DNA from: Colletotrichum lupini
Taxonomy: Eukaryota; Ascomycota; Sordariomycetes; Glomerellales; Glomerellaceae
DNA length: 64,000 nt
Assembly (NCBI RefSeq): GCF_023278565.1
Contig: NC_064672.1
Location: forward strand, 868,001 to 932,000
Direction: 5' to 3'
The translations under genes and the position numbers were made by a program. Positions 47,693 to 60,120 of this stretch are shown piece after piece (position 1 is the stretch's first letter; each line of letters opens with the position of its first letter). A model generated the notes under the pieces. The model made no database searches. It saw only the letters and a list, made by a program, of their open reading frames with translations, and was not told the DNA's origin.

Positions 47693-49077
47693 CATTTTGC
47701 CGTTTGCGACTTGCCAAGCACCAAGTTCCCATACGTCAAGAAATCAAGACGTCGAGAACCTTCGCCCCTGTCCACAGGCACAGTCCAACCACCATCGTAA
47801 TCACGGGTCCACGGCGGTCCATTGCGAAGCGCCCCAGCCGAGTCGCAAAAAAACCGTCGCACGGGGACGACCAACCAGAGGCCGCCCAACTGCGATCGCA
47901 GCGTAGCATGTCATCCCATCTGCCGCTTCCTAACAAGGGTGTCGCTGTCCACTGGCATCCAGCGAAGAAGACCCGGCAGCCGGTCATAGGGTAGTCGCTG
48001 AACAGTGGAAATGTTAGCCAGAGATAGCGCTAATGAGGTGTATGGTAGCAGCCCTCAACTGGTTGTGCATATGGCTTCGTCGATTCGCGATCGCATCAGC
48101 TCGCTGGGCGCATTGTGAGATATCTCGAAATCAGCATTCTGACTCACGATTACACGGCTTGAGCTCGTTCGTGTAATTGCCATCTTCGGTAGCAAGTGTT
48201 GGCGATCAAGCGATCGACAATGAAGCATTGGAGTATGCAGCTGAGCCAACTACACATATCTCGCACCTGTGTGAAGCTGCGCTGCGGGCTGCAGCGATAT
48301 GCCGTCTGTCGTCTGTCAGAGGGACGTCTGGGCCCCCAAACATCAGAGTAACACCAATGGAACACGATATCCATCTCCCAGATGCCAGTCGGACGTGTGG
48401 CTCGTTGTCCGCATCCTCACCCTTACAGTTGCAACAGACAGGGTCCGCGTCCTTCCTTGCAGGCTGGTCGAGAAGTTGAGCCAAAGAGCTTGCACGAGCT
48501 ATTGAAACTGTGGCGGAATGGGTAGATTTGCAGCAGAAAGTGTGGACTAGACCATCTCGAGCTTTGTCTTACATTGGTCATCCAGCACGATCGACAGTCG
48601 AGTTTCCCCGCGCCGCCACACCATCTCCAACGCACGGGAGACCTTGGTGTGCATGATCAGGCTGACGTTCAACTGCAAGGTGTGTGTGTACCAGCCTTCA
48701 CCAACCCTCGTCATCGCATCACACATCTCAAACCGATGCAGCATATCTGCATGGACGTCGCACCTACTGAAGATAATGCCATGACTACGGATCCCAGTCA
48801 AATGGCTTTCCGAGCCGTTACGCACTGGCTCCAGAGCCAGACTCTGCCGGTATTCTGCTGCACTACACCGGGATTCCGGCCGCGGATGCCAACAGACATC
48901 GAAGCTGACAGTGTGCCTTTATCACAGTCTCATCTGACCAAGGCGCTGAGCCAGCAAGAGCAGCATCATCAAAGCCAGTCGCCTCAGATCAGCGACGCGG
49001 AAACCAGCGAAAGTGTCGCGCGGCGCGCATCATCTGCCCTGTGGACGAAGCCACTGCCACAGCTCCCGCCGCCCAAC

Positions 49078-49918
49078 ATGTCCTTGTCGGGCAAAGTCGC
49101 CATCGTCACCGGCGGCGCGCGAGGCATCGGCGCCGCCATTGCGTTGAAGCTCGCACGAGAAGGGGCCAGGGTGCGTCTCTACCGACCTCAATCTTGTTGA
49201 AATGAGAATTTCGGCTAAAGCTAGATTTTCGTGATTCGCGTGATTAAAGGTCGCCTTCACCTTTGTAAACACTTCATCAATAGCCAAGGCCCATGAGGTC
49301 ATATCCGAGATCGAGGCCTGCGGGTCCTCAGCGACCGCCATCCAAGCCGACGTCTCCAAGCATCAGAAGAAGGTCATCGAGCGGACCATGATGGCGTTTG
49401 GCGTCACCAAGATTGATATCCTCGTTAACAACGCCGCCGCGACGCTCAGCGCGACCCTCGATGACACCACCACCGAGGACTACGACCGCATCTTCGACAC
49501 CAACACGCGCGCCGTGTTCTTTATGATGCAAGCCGTCAAGCCGCACATTGCGCCGGGCGGTCGCATCATAAACATCTCATCCGTCGCCGCGCGCGCCGAT
49601 TCGCCGGGCAGCATGGCCTACGCGGGGAGCAAGGCGGCCGTAGAGGCGTTTACGCGCGTCGCGGCGCGGGAGATGGGGCAAGCGCATGGCGTGACTGTGA
49701 ATTGTATCAGCCCGGGGACGGTCAAGACGGAGATGTTTGACTCGCTGCCCGATGACCAGCGCAGCGCCGACTTGGAGAGGGCCTCGCTTACGCCCGCCGA
49801 GGCGAGACTGGGCGCCGTTGAGGACATTGCCGACGTTGTTGCGTTTGTGGCGAGCGACGAGTCGAGGTGGATTACGGGGACGGTGATTCCCGTCAACGGA
49901 GGCCGTTTGATGAACTGA
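49078..49918 (+). CDS. Short-chain dehydrogenase/reductase (classical SDR)
   Basis: This is an NAD(P)H-dependent oxidoreductase of the classical SDR family, close in layout to 3-oxoacyl-ACP reductase-like and polyol-type fungal SDRs. Exons are 49078-49170 and 49250-49918 (253 residues). The junction gives EGAR-VAFTFVN, the usual second strand. The cofactor loop is TGGARGIG (11-18). NNAA is at 91-94, the active-site Ser at 141/142, and Y155-x3-K159 is complete. The end, ITGTVIPVNGG, is typical. The frame is open without a stop for about 500 bases upstream, with in-frame ATGs at 48781 and 48889, so an N-terminal extension of up to about 99 residues is possible. The start at 49078 matches the family's normal length. 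The substrate is unknown. Confidence 0.88.
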
Positions 49919-52900
49919 GGCGGTGATGAGTGAGTTCCTCCGAACTCACGGCTGATGGAAGTATGCGACTGAGTGGCCGATGGAGAGTATCATGAGGGAT
50001 GCGAAAAGTTATTTATATGCTGGCCGGCCTATGGGACACAAATGGGAAAGAGGAGGGTCGGTTTTGACAAGGCTGTATAACAAGTCAAGTGTACGATGGG
50101 AGTCTGGGTCTGAGAGATCGGGATGGATTTTCTTGTATTCCTTCCTTGGCCTTTTTTTCTTTTCTTTCTGGTCTTCCTTGGGTAACAATACGGGTGTCTC
50201 TGGGTCTTCCGGGTTTGGGTTTCTATCTGGTGGGAGTGTCGGTCATGCAGTGTTACATGAAGCTGTACTTTTGGTTTTTCTTGGGATTGCCTGTCAGCTT
50301 GTTTGGGAGCTGAATTTCTTCTTCCTCTTCATGTATGGTAACGACTTTTGAAATTTCTCGAGTACACGGCCGGAAACAGTCTGGAATACCACTTATGAAT
50401 TTGCTTTTATGTATCGGTCTTGCGGAAGCTGTGAGCTGGTGTGATGTGATGTGAGACTGAGGCAGATGTTGGTGATCGGGCCAGCGGCCTTCGTATATAA
50501 AGACGGAGCCAGCTCTCGCTATGGTATGTTCGTCATGTCTATGGTCTTGGCTCCTTTCTGGGTAGGAACAGAAGAGATTGGGTGGCCTCATTTCCACTGA
50601 GGAGAACTGGGAGCTGAGGTAGGAGGATTGGAGAATGTGGATACGAGAGGAAAGGCTGGGCAGACGCTCGTGTGATTAAGCCAAGCGTGTCTCACCCGCT
50701 CTGTTGTCTTGTAAGGGTCCTGTAAATTCATCCGCGCGGAACGAATAAGAATATGGCGTTGATGAGGGTCGAAGAGAGCGTTGGAGACGTCTGGAGATGT
50801 TTTGAGGCGTAAGGTAAGTCAGGTGCTTGTTTGGGGTTGGGTTCAAGCACTTTCTGCAACAGGATGCCGATATGTCCAGCCTTCTAGATGTGCCTCGCAG
50901 TGGTTCTTACCAGCTGGAATGATCGCTGGCGTAAGCTGTGCCTTTTATATTGCCTCTCACATGGCCTCCTTCCTCATTTGACACTTCGAGGTCTCCGGAA
51001 CCACGCATTGAATCTATTGAGTCGTTGGATTCGGTCAGACAAAATGGCATAAAAGCCCTCTTTACTTTCTCGCTTGCCGGCCTCGGGACATAAAGTGTTT
51101 ATTGCTGTCGATTACGGGAACCAGATGCATGATGGCATGTCCATTTCGGAATCATTTAGAGCTGGTCAGCAGCTAGCCAATACCGATCGCGTGCTTGTCG
51201 ACACTTCTTCTACCGTACAAAGATAGGTACCAGTGTAAATGTAGAAAGGAGACTCACCCGCAGCAAACCCCCAGTCCGGCATGAAATAATAGACCAGCAT
51301 ACGGTAAATCGGCTTCTCATTTTACAGAACCGGCCACATCTCCACATGGCTCGTTGCCACATCCCGAAATCAAAACCTGAAATGTTATTCTCCCATCGCT
51401 CACGCCATGGCGAGAGGAGCATGACTCCTGCTTCTAGCTCCCATCGCTTCGAATAATCAAACATATTGACTAGCCTCTCCTCTCGAGCTCATTATACAGC
51501 CATGATGTCCTACATCCCTGTCTTCATGAGCGCGCCGAAGAAGAAAGCTGAAGCGAAAAGTAATCCGTGGAATGACGGCTGGGCTGCTTTCTGACCCCTT
51601 CCGTAAGCTCTAGGAGGCCCGCGAACATACCTTTCAGAGACCAAGTGATCGGTGGCATGGAGGATACAGAAAAACATTAACTGAGGCGTCTGGGGCCTGG
51701 CCTTCTCATGCCATGGTTTCTGGAACATCTCATGGGATCGATGCATGGTCATGAGTACATACATCCTAGAACAAGGTCGGAAATGTGAGTGTTGATCCTG
51801 ACGCATACGAAGAGACACCGAGAATGCTACCCATCATAGAGTACAATCTCTGGTCTGCGTCTAACGCAGGCGCTTGGAGAGAAGACGCCGAGTCCATGGC
51901 AGCTACAGGTAGGAGCCACCCACACGTCAAGAATTATCGAGGCCTCCCTCACGCCCTGTTTGATACCATACGAAGTCGCACATGACATTGCCGTCGCACT
52001 GCCTCATTGAAACACAGATCTAATTTGGCCTTCTAGTCTCAAACCACTGCCTCCGTCAACTTCCCTTGGCGGCACCATTGCAGACGGGTTTTGTGCCGTT
52101 TGCCCTAGTACTATGAACCAGGACGACGCGGCTGAGAGGTCAACTTGCTGTCGTCCATCACAGCATATGGAAACATCTCGCTTATTGATCGCTTTCTGCC
52201 AGCAACGTGATATACGTCGGAGAATACGGTGGCGATGTGAGTTGCTGTTATATGACGGAGGACTCTGATCATGTTCAAATAGCAATGTCCTAAGTCCCTC
52301 CTTAACATGAGGTCCTCGAAGTAAGTGAATTCATACGCATCGGAAGTTAGCGAATTGGACGCGAAGGTGTTGGACGTGGTTGAATCTTGCTTTGCATTGC
52401 TAGAGACAGAGTTTTATATAGTCTGTAGAGACAAGCAAGAGCCGTTAAACTAGTCGAGCCTTTTACCGGAAGATACACACCCGGCATCGCGGCACTGCTG
52501 TCCTGGACCTCGCGAGCGTATATTTGTTGACCTCTCTCTAAGCTATCGCTCACAAGCGCGACTAGCTTTGCAAGGCGATCCGTATCTTCGATGAGAAGGC
52601 CTTTGCCGCCGGTCATTCCTCTCAGCCGTATATGCTTTGGCCGTTCGCTATGAGGAAGAAGACACATCTGGCATTTGGATAACACTTCTGGCCTGGAAGG
52701 GCACTCATGACCATCTCTTCCTGAGACGTAGGTAGAGGCTTCATAGGTCGAGCATAGATTCTGCGCTATACACCAGCAGAGCCCACAAGTTCAAGATGCC
52801 AGCTTCGCACTACGAGCGGATGGAACATTTAGGGCTACAAGCTATGTTACGTTTATACTTTGTTTTAGGAAGGCCCGAATTGAGAAAAGATCTCAAAGAA

Positions 52901-53573
52901 ATCATCCAAGGTATCATACATATATGCTAGTCTATCCAAACGTTACGTGCCTCAATGTGGTTCTCTGGCCTCGCGAGGGTATTGGACGGAGACAGCCGGC
53001 CGCCAACACATTGCCATCGACTGCATGGCCACGAACCTACCAGTAGGTCAACATAACCGCTGGGAAGTAATAACAAAGAGGAGTCTTCTTTTGACCTACC
53101 AACTCCCGTGAGCTTCTTGGTTTCTTGTACCCGTGTTTGTGCAGAGATACGTACACATAGACAACTGGTGTTCACCTACGAAAGTCTGCTTTCAGACACA
53201 CCGCCGTTATATGTGGCGCATGTTCAGTATTATGAACGGGAGGAAGAGAGTGCTTTGGGAGGATTGGGCGAGTTCGAGTGACAATGGACCAGTAGACAAC
53301 ACCCTTGAGAGACGATGAACAGTCTTGACTAAATGAAATCGGGGCGGCATACTTCAGGCATTTGAGCATAGGGACAAGAGACATTCGACCTAACAAATGC
53401 GATGGTATTACGTTTGATTAGAGACTAAGTTCCTAGTTATATGTGTAGGGCGGAGTTGGGTATCATAATTGTAATTGTATTTCAACGAGTGGGCGATGAG
53501 ACATGCGAAATCGCGCCAACTCCGAGCAGATGCAAGCGGGAGGAAAACAAAGCGCCTAGAGTCTAGCCCTCTT
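49919..53573. other. Large intergenic region
   Basis: No gene is supported in 3.65 kb between the dehydrogenase and Gem1. A minus-strand open stretch at 52347-52685 has protein-like composition but no ATG start and no recognised motif. The 3' flank of the dehydrogenase has a T-rich stretch around 50150-50175. Confidence 0.4.
52347..52685 (-). other. Unassigned open frame, possible gene fragment
   Basis: A 112-codon open frame without an ATG at its upstream end. It contains an amphipathic-looking stretch (LIEDTDRLAKLVALVSDSLE) and ends in a basic, proline-rich tail. It could be a decayed exon or chance. No family is recognised. Confidence 0.2.
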
Positions 53574-55546
53574 CTAAGCGGACGTCGTCGATCGTCGCCA
53601 GATCATGAAAGCCGCAACTCCAGCGCAGGCCGTCGCGCCCAGGGCGAGATAGAGGCTTGTACGGTCTGGCGGCTCCTCTTCGCTCCGAGGGAAAGCGGTG
53701 CTGGGATTCGTCGCCGCCTCGGCAAGGGCAATGAACAGCTCGCTGATACTGGACCACTTTACTGTGACGTGAAGGGGCGTGCTCATCATGAGGCTTGACG
53801 TGTACGTGTCTGGCTGCGTCTCGCTGCGCTGCGTTGTCTTGTCCTTGTCCGCCTTCAGAGCTGTGTAGATGTTGGGAAGGTCGTCCAGTTGCGGGTAGCG
53901 CTTGCGCAGGTCGACGATGTGAGAGAAGGAGTCAGGATCCGAGGAATCGTACGTATAGCAAATAAGGTCGCAAGCGTCGAGCTTGGCCTGATTCTCCAAG
54001 ATGGCGGGCTCGAGCTCACCCAGCTCTTCCATAATCATGTAACACTGCTTGCCGCCAGGAAGCTCTACGCTGTTGACGGCTCGGCGCGGCTTGATCGTCG
54101 GTCGGTGGAGAGTGTCAAACGGCCTATTCAGGAAGGCGTCCAGCAATGAAGATTTGCCAGCCCCTGAAGCACCCAAGACGTAACAAAGCACGACATTGCG
54201 TTCTACCTTGCCTGGGCGTCTCCTGCGCTTGCGCGACTTGGTCACCTTCAGAGCAGCTGTCGTGGTTTCCCTAGCGGTTGCAGGTTCGAAGCCAAGGTAC
54301 GCCAGATACTCGAGTGTGGTCTTGGGCTCCATAAAGGTAGTCATGCTCCATTGAGCGAGCCATCCTTGCAGTGTGACGTGCCCAGCCTCGTTGCGTACGG
54401 TCGACGATGGGAAGGATGTTTCGATCCAGGAGGCAGGAAGCCCTGGCGTCGGCGCGAAGAGGGCCTCTAGCTCTTTGTCGTTGAGACCTCCATCGTTGTC
54501 CTTGTCGAATAGCAAGAACAAATCGACGAAGAAGCGATAGCCAGCCGGGCTCAGTTCTGCTGATGAATACTCGGGCACATCAAACTTGGGTCGCAAGAAG
54601 CTGTCTTCCAAGCTCAAGCTGTCTGTGTAGCGGAACTTGCGCAGTATGATCCATATCGTCTCGTGCCGACCCTTCTCCGCGTAGAGTTTGTTGAGTTGCA
54701 AGAACCCGCTCTGGTCGATACCCTTCTCGGTCGATAAGTGCGGGACAGACTTGCCAATCGACAGCTTAATGTTGTCGAGATCTTCGGGAGTTAGGGGCTT
54801 GTCGAAGCACTTGGACTGGAAGTTGTGCATCTCTTGATCGTTGAGCCACCCGTCTTGGTCCTTATCGCACAGGTAGAAAATGCGTTTGAGGGCGTCGACA
54901 CAAGCCGGCTTCAAATTCCCCTCCTTGTAGTCGAACAGCGGGGCGATGGGGTGGGTGACGGCCTTTTGGCATAGGAAGAAAACTTCGTTGACGTTGCGGT
55001 GCTCCCTCGCGCTCGAGCGGATGCACGAATCGATCTCGCGGAACTCGGACATAACAGGAAGCATCTCGCCTTCGACCACCTGCGGCGTGTTTCCTTCGCC
55101 TGTCAGGTCGGATTTATTCGCACAGAGCACGACTGGAACATTGACACCGAGGGAGCGGAAGTAAGGCATCCAGAACAGGGCGACGCGCTCATAGCTGTAG
55201 TGGTCTGAGTAGACGAGGAGGATGACGTTGCATTTTCGTATCTCTTTCCTGAGGGTTGTTCGGTCCTGAGGGCGGGCAGAGGTGTCGACAATAGTGGTCG
55301 TTACGTTCTCGGGGGTGCCCAGCTGTGGAGGGATCGTGATGGAGGGGAGGACGGATTGGATCTTATTGGAGATGAAGACATCCTTGACGAGCGACGCAAT
55401 GAGGCTGGACTTGCCGGTGCCCTCATCACCGCAAACGCAGATGCGCACTATGGAGTAGCAAACGTGGTCAGTAGGAAGCTTGACAGAGAGCACAGCGGTG
55501 GAATGGAGCTCAGCTCCTCCTCGTCAGGCCACCTACCAGAAGCCAT
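53574..55546 (-). CDS. gem1: Mitochondrial Rho GTPase Gem1 (Miro)
   Basis: Gem1/Miro sits in the mitochondrial outer membrane and controls mitochondrial shape, inheritance and ER contacts (ERMES). Exons are 55546-55537 and 55447-53574 (627 residues). The first exon is 10 bases, and the join gives [18 protein letters not shown]. The first GTPase domain spans about 1-170, with the P-loop at 10-17 and NKSD near 118. The first EF hand is [17 protein letters not shown] and the second [15 protein letters not shown]; both keep the Asp/Asn/Glu calcium ligands. A second GTPase domain carries [14 protein letters not shown], but the usual NKxD is replaced by LKADKD. The C-terminus has a single tail anchor ([17 protein letters not shown]) followed by RRS, as needed for outer-membrane targeting. 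Domain order and length match fungal Gem1. Confidence 0.96.
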
Positions 55547-57555
55547 GGTTACGGTATTTGCAGCTCGAACAAATGCTTCTATTGCGAATCCATGGCAGGG
55601 TCTATGGTGAATGATTGCTACAAGGAGGTCGATTTGATGAAGCGGATCGCCGTTTGAGGTGGGAACTGTTGGCTGAAGATGGCTGCTTTTTCTTCATGGA
55701 ATTGGCCCAACGGGCTTGTAGAAGCTTTGGAGCGGGTAGGACGGGAGCTGCAGGTCGACGGGGATGACGACCTGATTTACAAGGATGGGTCCGGTGGGGT
55801 AGGTGGGAAGGCACTGATAGCACAGCGGCCAGCGCGTCTGGCGATGCAAGTTGCGGTCACCAGGGAGGTCACACACGCTGAAGCATTTTGATGGATTACG
55901 TAAGTTTTCCTGGAATAAGACACAATATCAGCTTCTCTTCGTACACTCTCGTGAAGAATAAGAAGGGAGAACCTAAATCTTGGTGGTTGCGGGCCCCGTA
56001 CGAGACTCGCAGAACTCTCACGCCTCTCCTTCTGCGTTTAGCAGCCATGGTAGAAACATGTGCTGGTACTTACAGAGCTGGGTCATTCTCTTCATTTCTT
56101 ACTTTAGGTACCTAGGTTCCATACCCAAGAAAACAATATGCTTCAAGACAGGTAGTCCCGGATAGATGGCTCCGTGTGCCCTAGACCGAGACATGTCTTT
56201 ACGTAAGTTTTGGACCCCATTCAACGAACTGCTATGGATTGGTTTAGCAGTGACATCTCAAACTTTGACCACAATGGTCCGTGATGTATCAAGACAACCC
56301 ATTTTTGCCAGATGAATTTTGAGTATATATCAACTTGATCTTATTAACTAAACTTCATCTCAGCACATTCGGTCTACGAACTGGTCTTGAGAATTACGAA
56401 ATACCTACAGCACCCCTGCCTCGTTCTTCAACCTTCTTACCCCACACTTTACCTAACATGCCGTTGTTGCTGTTTCCTCCAGAATGAACCCATAGTCAGG
56501 GACAATGGACTCTTGTGATGCTGGCCGGGTTGTTGGGGAATAGGTACACTATATCCGAACTATAGTATTCCTCCCCACAGTCTGTCAGTCGGGGATCCTC
56601 CACTCTTCCCTCCACCCCTCCCATCTTGCATCCCCATCCCACCACTCACGTCGCAGCAATCGTTCTCCGCGTCTGACCCGGGGGCCCTCGTTCCCCTGGA
56701 ATAAGCCATGCCCCAATACCCCCAACCTGCAGTATCGCTCTCCCCTGCCACGCTTGCTGACCTGCCACGCCTCCCCATGAAGACAGAGCCCTGGTGCTGG
56801 GAAAATGGGGATAATTGGCACATCCGCCGGGGGGTAAGGTAAGGAATCATGTGCGAGAAAAGGGCGGGGAACCCGAATTGGAAACGAGCATGCGCAGCCT
56901 TGGGGGTTCTTGACTGATTGTGGAGGGTTGTGGTTGGCGCGCACCTTTACACTCCTTTGGCCTGGGACGAACCAACCCCGGATGGGAACCGAACCCGCCT
57001 ATTCGTGCCTACACCTACCTTACACCTTCAACCTCTCTCTTTCTTACCTACTCACCTCGCTCTATTAATAAGGTGCTACACCACCACCACATCCCTCCTC
57101 CGCGCCGCACATGAACTCCTCTTGAGTTCATCTGGTCATTCGCGGCTACACATCTCCGCTGTCTTCTCCCCCTCCACACCTACCCGTCGCGCCTGACTTC
57201 CACCGTCCGATCGTCGAACCCTCACCAAAAAGCCGTCCGTCTCTCTCTGTCACTGCCGTGATACGTGCGACCTTCCCGAAACGTCGACCTTGTCAGCCTC
57301 GGCCGTCGCCCGTCACCCGTCATCCGATTACCCGTTGTCAACAAGGCCCAGGAACCTCCACTCGCGGGGCCGCCAGTGAGGCGGAGCCGCTCAGAACGCA
57401 CCCAGACCACCGTCCCGAGCGCCCGACGATAACGACCTCCAACCACCTCACCTTCCGACGTCGCGGTTCAACCCTCGCGTGCCTTTGATCGATATTTGGC
57501 CACGTAGCAATTGAACACCGCAATAGATCTGGATCATACATAATACTAGCCCATC
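55547..57555. other. Divergent promoter region (gem1 / creC)
   Basis: Two divergent genes start at the ends of this 2-kb stretch. The right 600 bases are rich in C and T and fit a long creC leader. An AGGTACCTAGGTT motif lies near 56107. No gene is supported. Confidence 0.5.
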
Positions 57556-60120
57556 ATGTTGTGAGTTTACCCGACCTCGGCTGGTCCTTGCCCGCGGACA
57601 AATTCAGCCAGCACCTATCCAAACCCAGCCGTCCACCAAGCATCACGCAGGCACGAGACAGCCTTTTCCAGCCTCGTTCCAGCCGCACACCCCAGAAAAC
57701 TTTGCCCACAATGTTGGTATCTTCAAAGACAGAGCAGCAGCTGACAATTGCACTCCGTGCGACACCAAAAGCGTCCTTCCCCCTCCCCCGCGATACCCCT
57801 CGCACTCGGGCGCCTACGGCGCAATCGGCGCCGGCATCGCCCCCATGATCGAGACGAACAACATTCTCTCCAACCCCGAAGGCCCTGAATACCAGTTCCT
57901 CGTCGGTGAGGGTACCTATGTCCTCAAAGAGTGCCTCCATCTCGCCACCCCTCCACCGCATCCCTCTGAGGCCCCCGTCGTCAATCCGAACCCGCTCGCC
58001 ACGACGCCCCAGCCCGCCTCCGCTGGCACCAAGCTCTCCCTCATATCTCTCGACGTCCGCGCCGCGCCCCCCTTCTTCTACAACAAGGGCGCCAGCACAT
58101 CCACCACGCTCTCCTCCTCCCTCGGCGGCGACATCCAGGAGCACCCCAACGAAGGGCGGTATTCTACCGAGGCAGGGCTCAGCAGCGATGGAGGGGACGG
58201 CCGCGGTGCCTCCCTCAGCGACGGTGTCGCGCCCCCGACGTCGTCATTGACCATGGTGTCGGCTCCGGCATTCGGGGACGGAAACTCGGCGCTCGCGCCG
58301 GCCAATACCAAGGACGCGGCCAAGAAGAAGGTGGCCAAACCCAAGAACAACATGACCAAGAGCAACTCGTCCTTCATTTCTAGAGTCATTGTGAACGAGA
58401 GCTTGGCCAAGAAGCTTCAGGAGCGGCCTACGGACGGCGTTTTTGCGTTTGCCAATATCAATCGAGCGTTTCAGTGGCTGGATCTGTCATCACCAACAAA
58501 GGTTGGGCTTCCCACGTATCGACGTTGCTGCGGACCACTTTACTGACGAGGTTGAAGGCCGACTACTTGACCAAGATTCTGTTTACAAAGGCTCATTGCC
58601 TGTGTCACGACGTGAACCCCATCACCAAGAACATTGCTCATATCGATGTAATCATGGGCTTCTCAACGGGAGAAATCATCTGGTGGGAGCCTGTTTCTCA
58701 ACGGTATACTCGGTTGAACAAGAATGTAAGTCTTTGAAACCGCACTTTGAAGCGTGTGAAACCAGGTAGACTGACCGTGCCCCAGGGCATCATCAACGGC
58801 ACACCGGTATCAGAGATCCGTTGGATACCAGGCTCCGAGTGCCTCTTCCTAGCAGCGCACATGGACGGCTCGCTGGTGGTCTACGACAAGGACAAGGAGG
58901 ACGCGCAGTTCTCCCCAGAGGAGGAGCAGCTTGCGACCAACGGCTCATCAACAAACGGAGAGAGCGATTCGTCGACCAACGGCGTCAATCACAACCTCAA
59001 GATCCAGATCAACAAGTCTGTCCACTCAAAGAACCAAAAGACGAACCCCGTGGCATCATGGAAGCTGTCGAATCAGCGCATCAACGCGTTTGCTTTCAGC
59101 CCGGACAATAGGCACCTGGCAGTCGTCTCGGAGGACGGCTCGCTCCGCATTATTGATTACTTGAAAGAAGAGTATGTTTGAGAGCTCTGTCGATGCTCTG
59201 GCGTGACTTGCCCTAACTGACACGACACAGGTTGCTGGATCTCTACAACTCGTACTACGGCGGCTTCATCTGCATCACATGGTCACCGGACGGCAAATAC
59301 GTTCTGACGGGAGGCCAAGATGACCTCATCTCCATCTGGTCCGTCGTAGACTCGGCCATTGTCGCCCGCTGTCAAGGTCACCAGTCGTGGGTGACATCGG
59401 TGGCATTCGATCCGTGGCGTTGCGACGACAGGAACTATCGGTTCGGCAGTGTCGGCGAAGACTGCAGGTTGTGCCTGTGGGATTTCAACGTCGGCATGCT
59501 GCACCGGCCCAAGGCGGTACGTCGTTTTGTTCCGGCTCCCCAATTTCCCCGCGTCGAATCGGGAACCTCGGAGAGGGGGCGTGAGACCAAAAAATAGCTG
59601 ACTTGTCGATATAGGCTTCCGTTCATCACCGAGGCTCCGTATCATCACGGTTCGCCAATCCCTTGCAGAGACAGGAGACGGCCAACACGTCGGCCAGCCG
59701 CATCCGGTCCAACTCGACTCTGTCTGGAGGGGCAGTGGACGAAGACGGCAGCAGCATCGTTCATCCTGTCGAGCCTCGTGCGAGGATCGCCATGCTACCT
59801 CCTGTTTCTGTATGTTGCCTCGGTTCCTCTCTTCCACATGAAATTCTACATCTTGTCAACTTTTTTCCTTCTCGAGGATGCTAACACTATCGACAAATAG
59901 TCCAAGGCTGTTGATACCCATCCCCTGTGCTGGCTGGAATTCACAGAAGAAGCCATCATCACAAGTTGCAAAAACGGTAAGCCTTGGACCTCGCACCGAG
60001 GTGTTACAAGCCTCAACGGACACATGCTAACATGTCAACCCCCCAAAAGGCCATATCAGAACATGGAACAGGCCGACTGATGCCCCGGTGCCGACGGAGG
60101 GTGCCTCTCAACCATCTTAG
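57556..60120 (+). CDS. creC: WD40 catabolite-repression protein CreC
   Basis: CreC forms a complex with the deubiquitinase CreB and stabilises it, and so affects carbon catabolite repression and permease turnover; its human counterparts are WDR20/WDR48-like partners of USP12/46. Eight exons are joined: 57556-57560, 57772-58501, 58558-58725, 58786-59171, 59231-59516, 59615-59809, 59901-59976, 60050-60120 (638 residues). The first exon is only five bases; the 211-bp intron after it joins ATGTT to C and gives [11 protein letters not shown], the known CreC start. A Ser/Pro-rich linker follows to about 215. Then come the conserved block [18 protein letters not shown] (here [15 protein letters not shown]) and WD repeats: [75 protein letters not shown], and a last short repeat ending GHIRTWNRP. 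Confidence 0.95.

Larger units (their letters stand above)
44335..49077. other. Large intergenic region
   Basis: The left 600 bases are pyrimidine-rich on the minus strand and fit the Zds1-like leader. Farther right I see a perfect palindrome (46544-46570), a run of 28 T (47665-47692) and TACCTAGG-type motifs near 45970-45990. A 63-residue frame at 47345-47536 begins with a good ATG but has no motif. An open frame from 48781 runs into the dehydrogenase gene and may be its N-terminal extension. Confidence 0.45.

Noticed and set aside
49980..50351. 123-residue hydrophobic plus frame after the dehydrogenase
   Set aside because: The hydrophobic stretch comes from T-rich 3' flank; it has no homology or codon bias.
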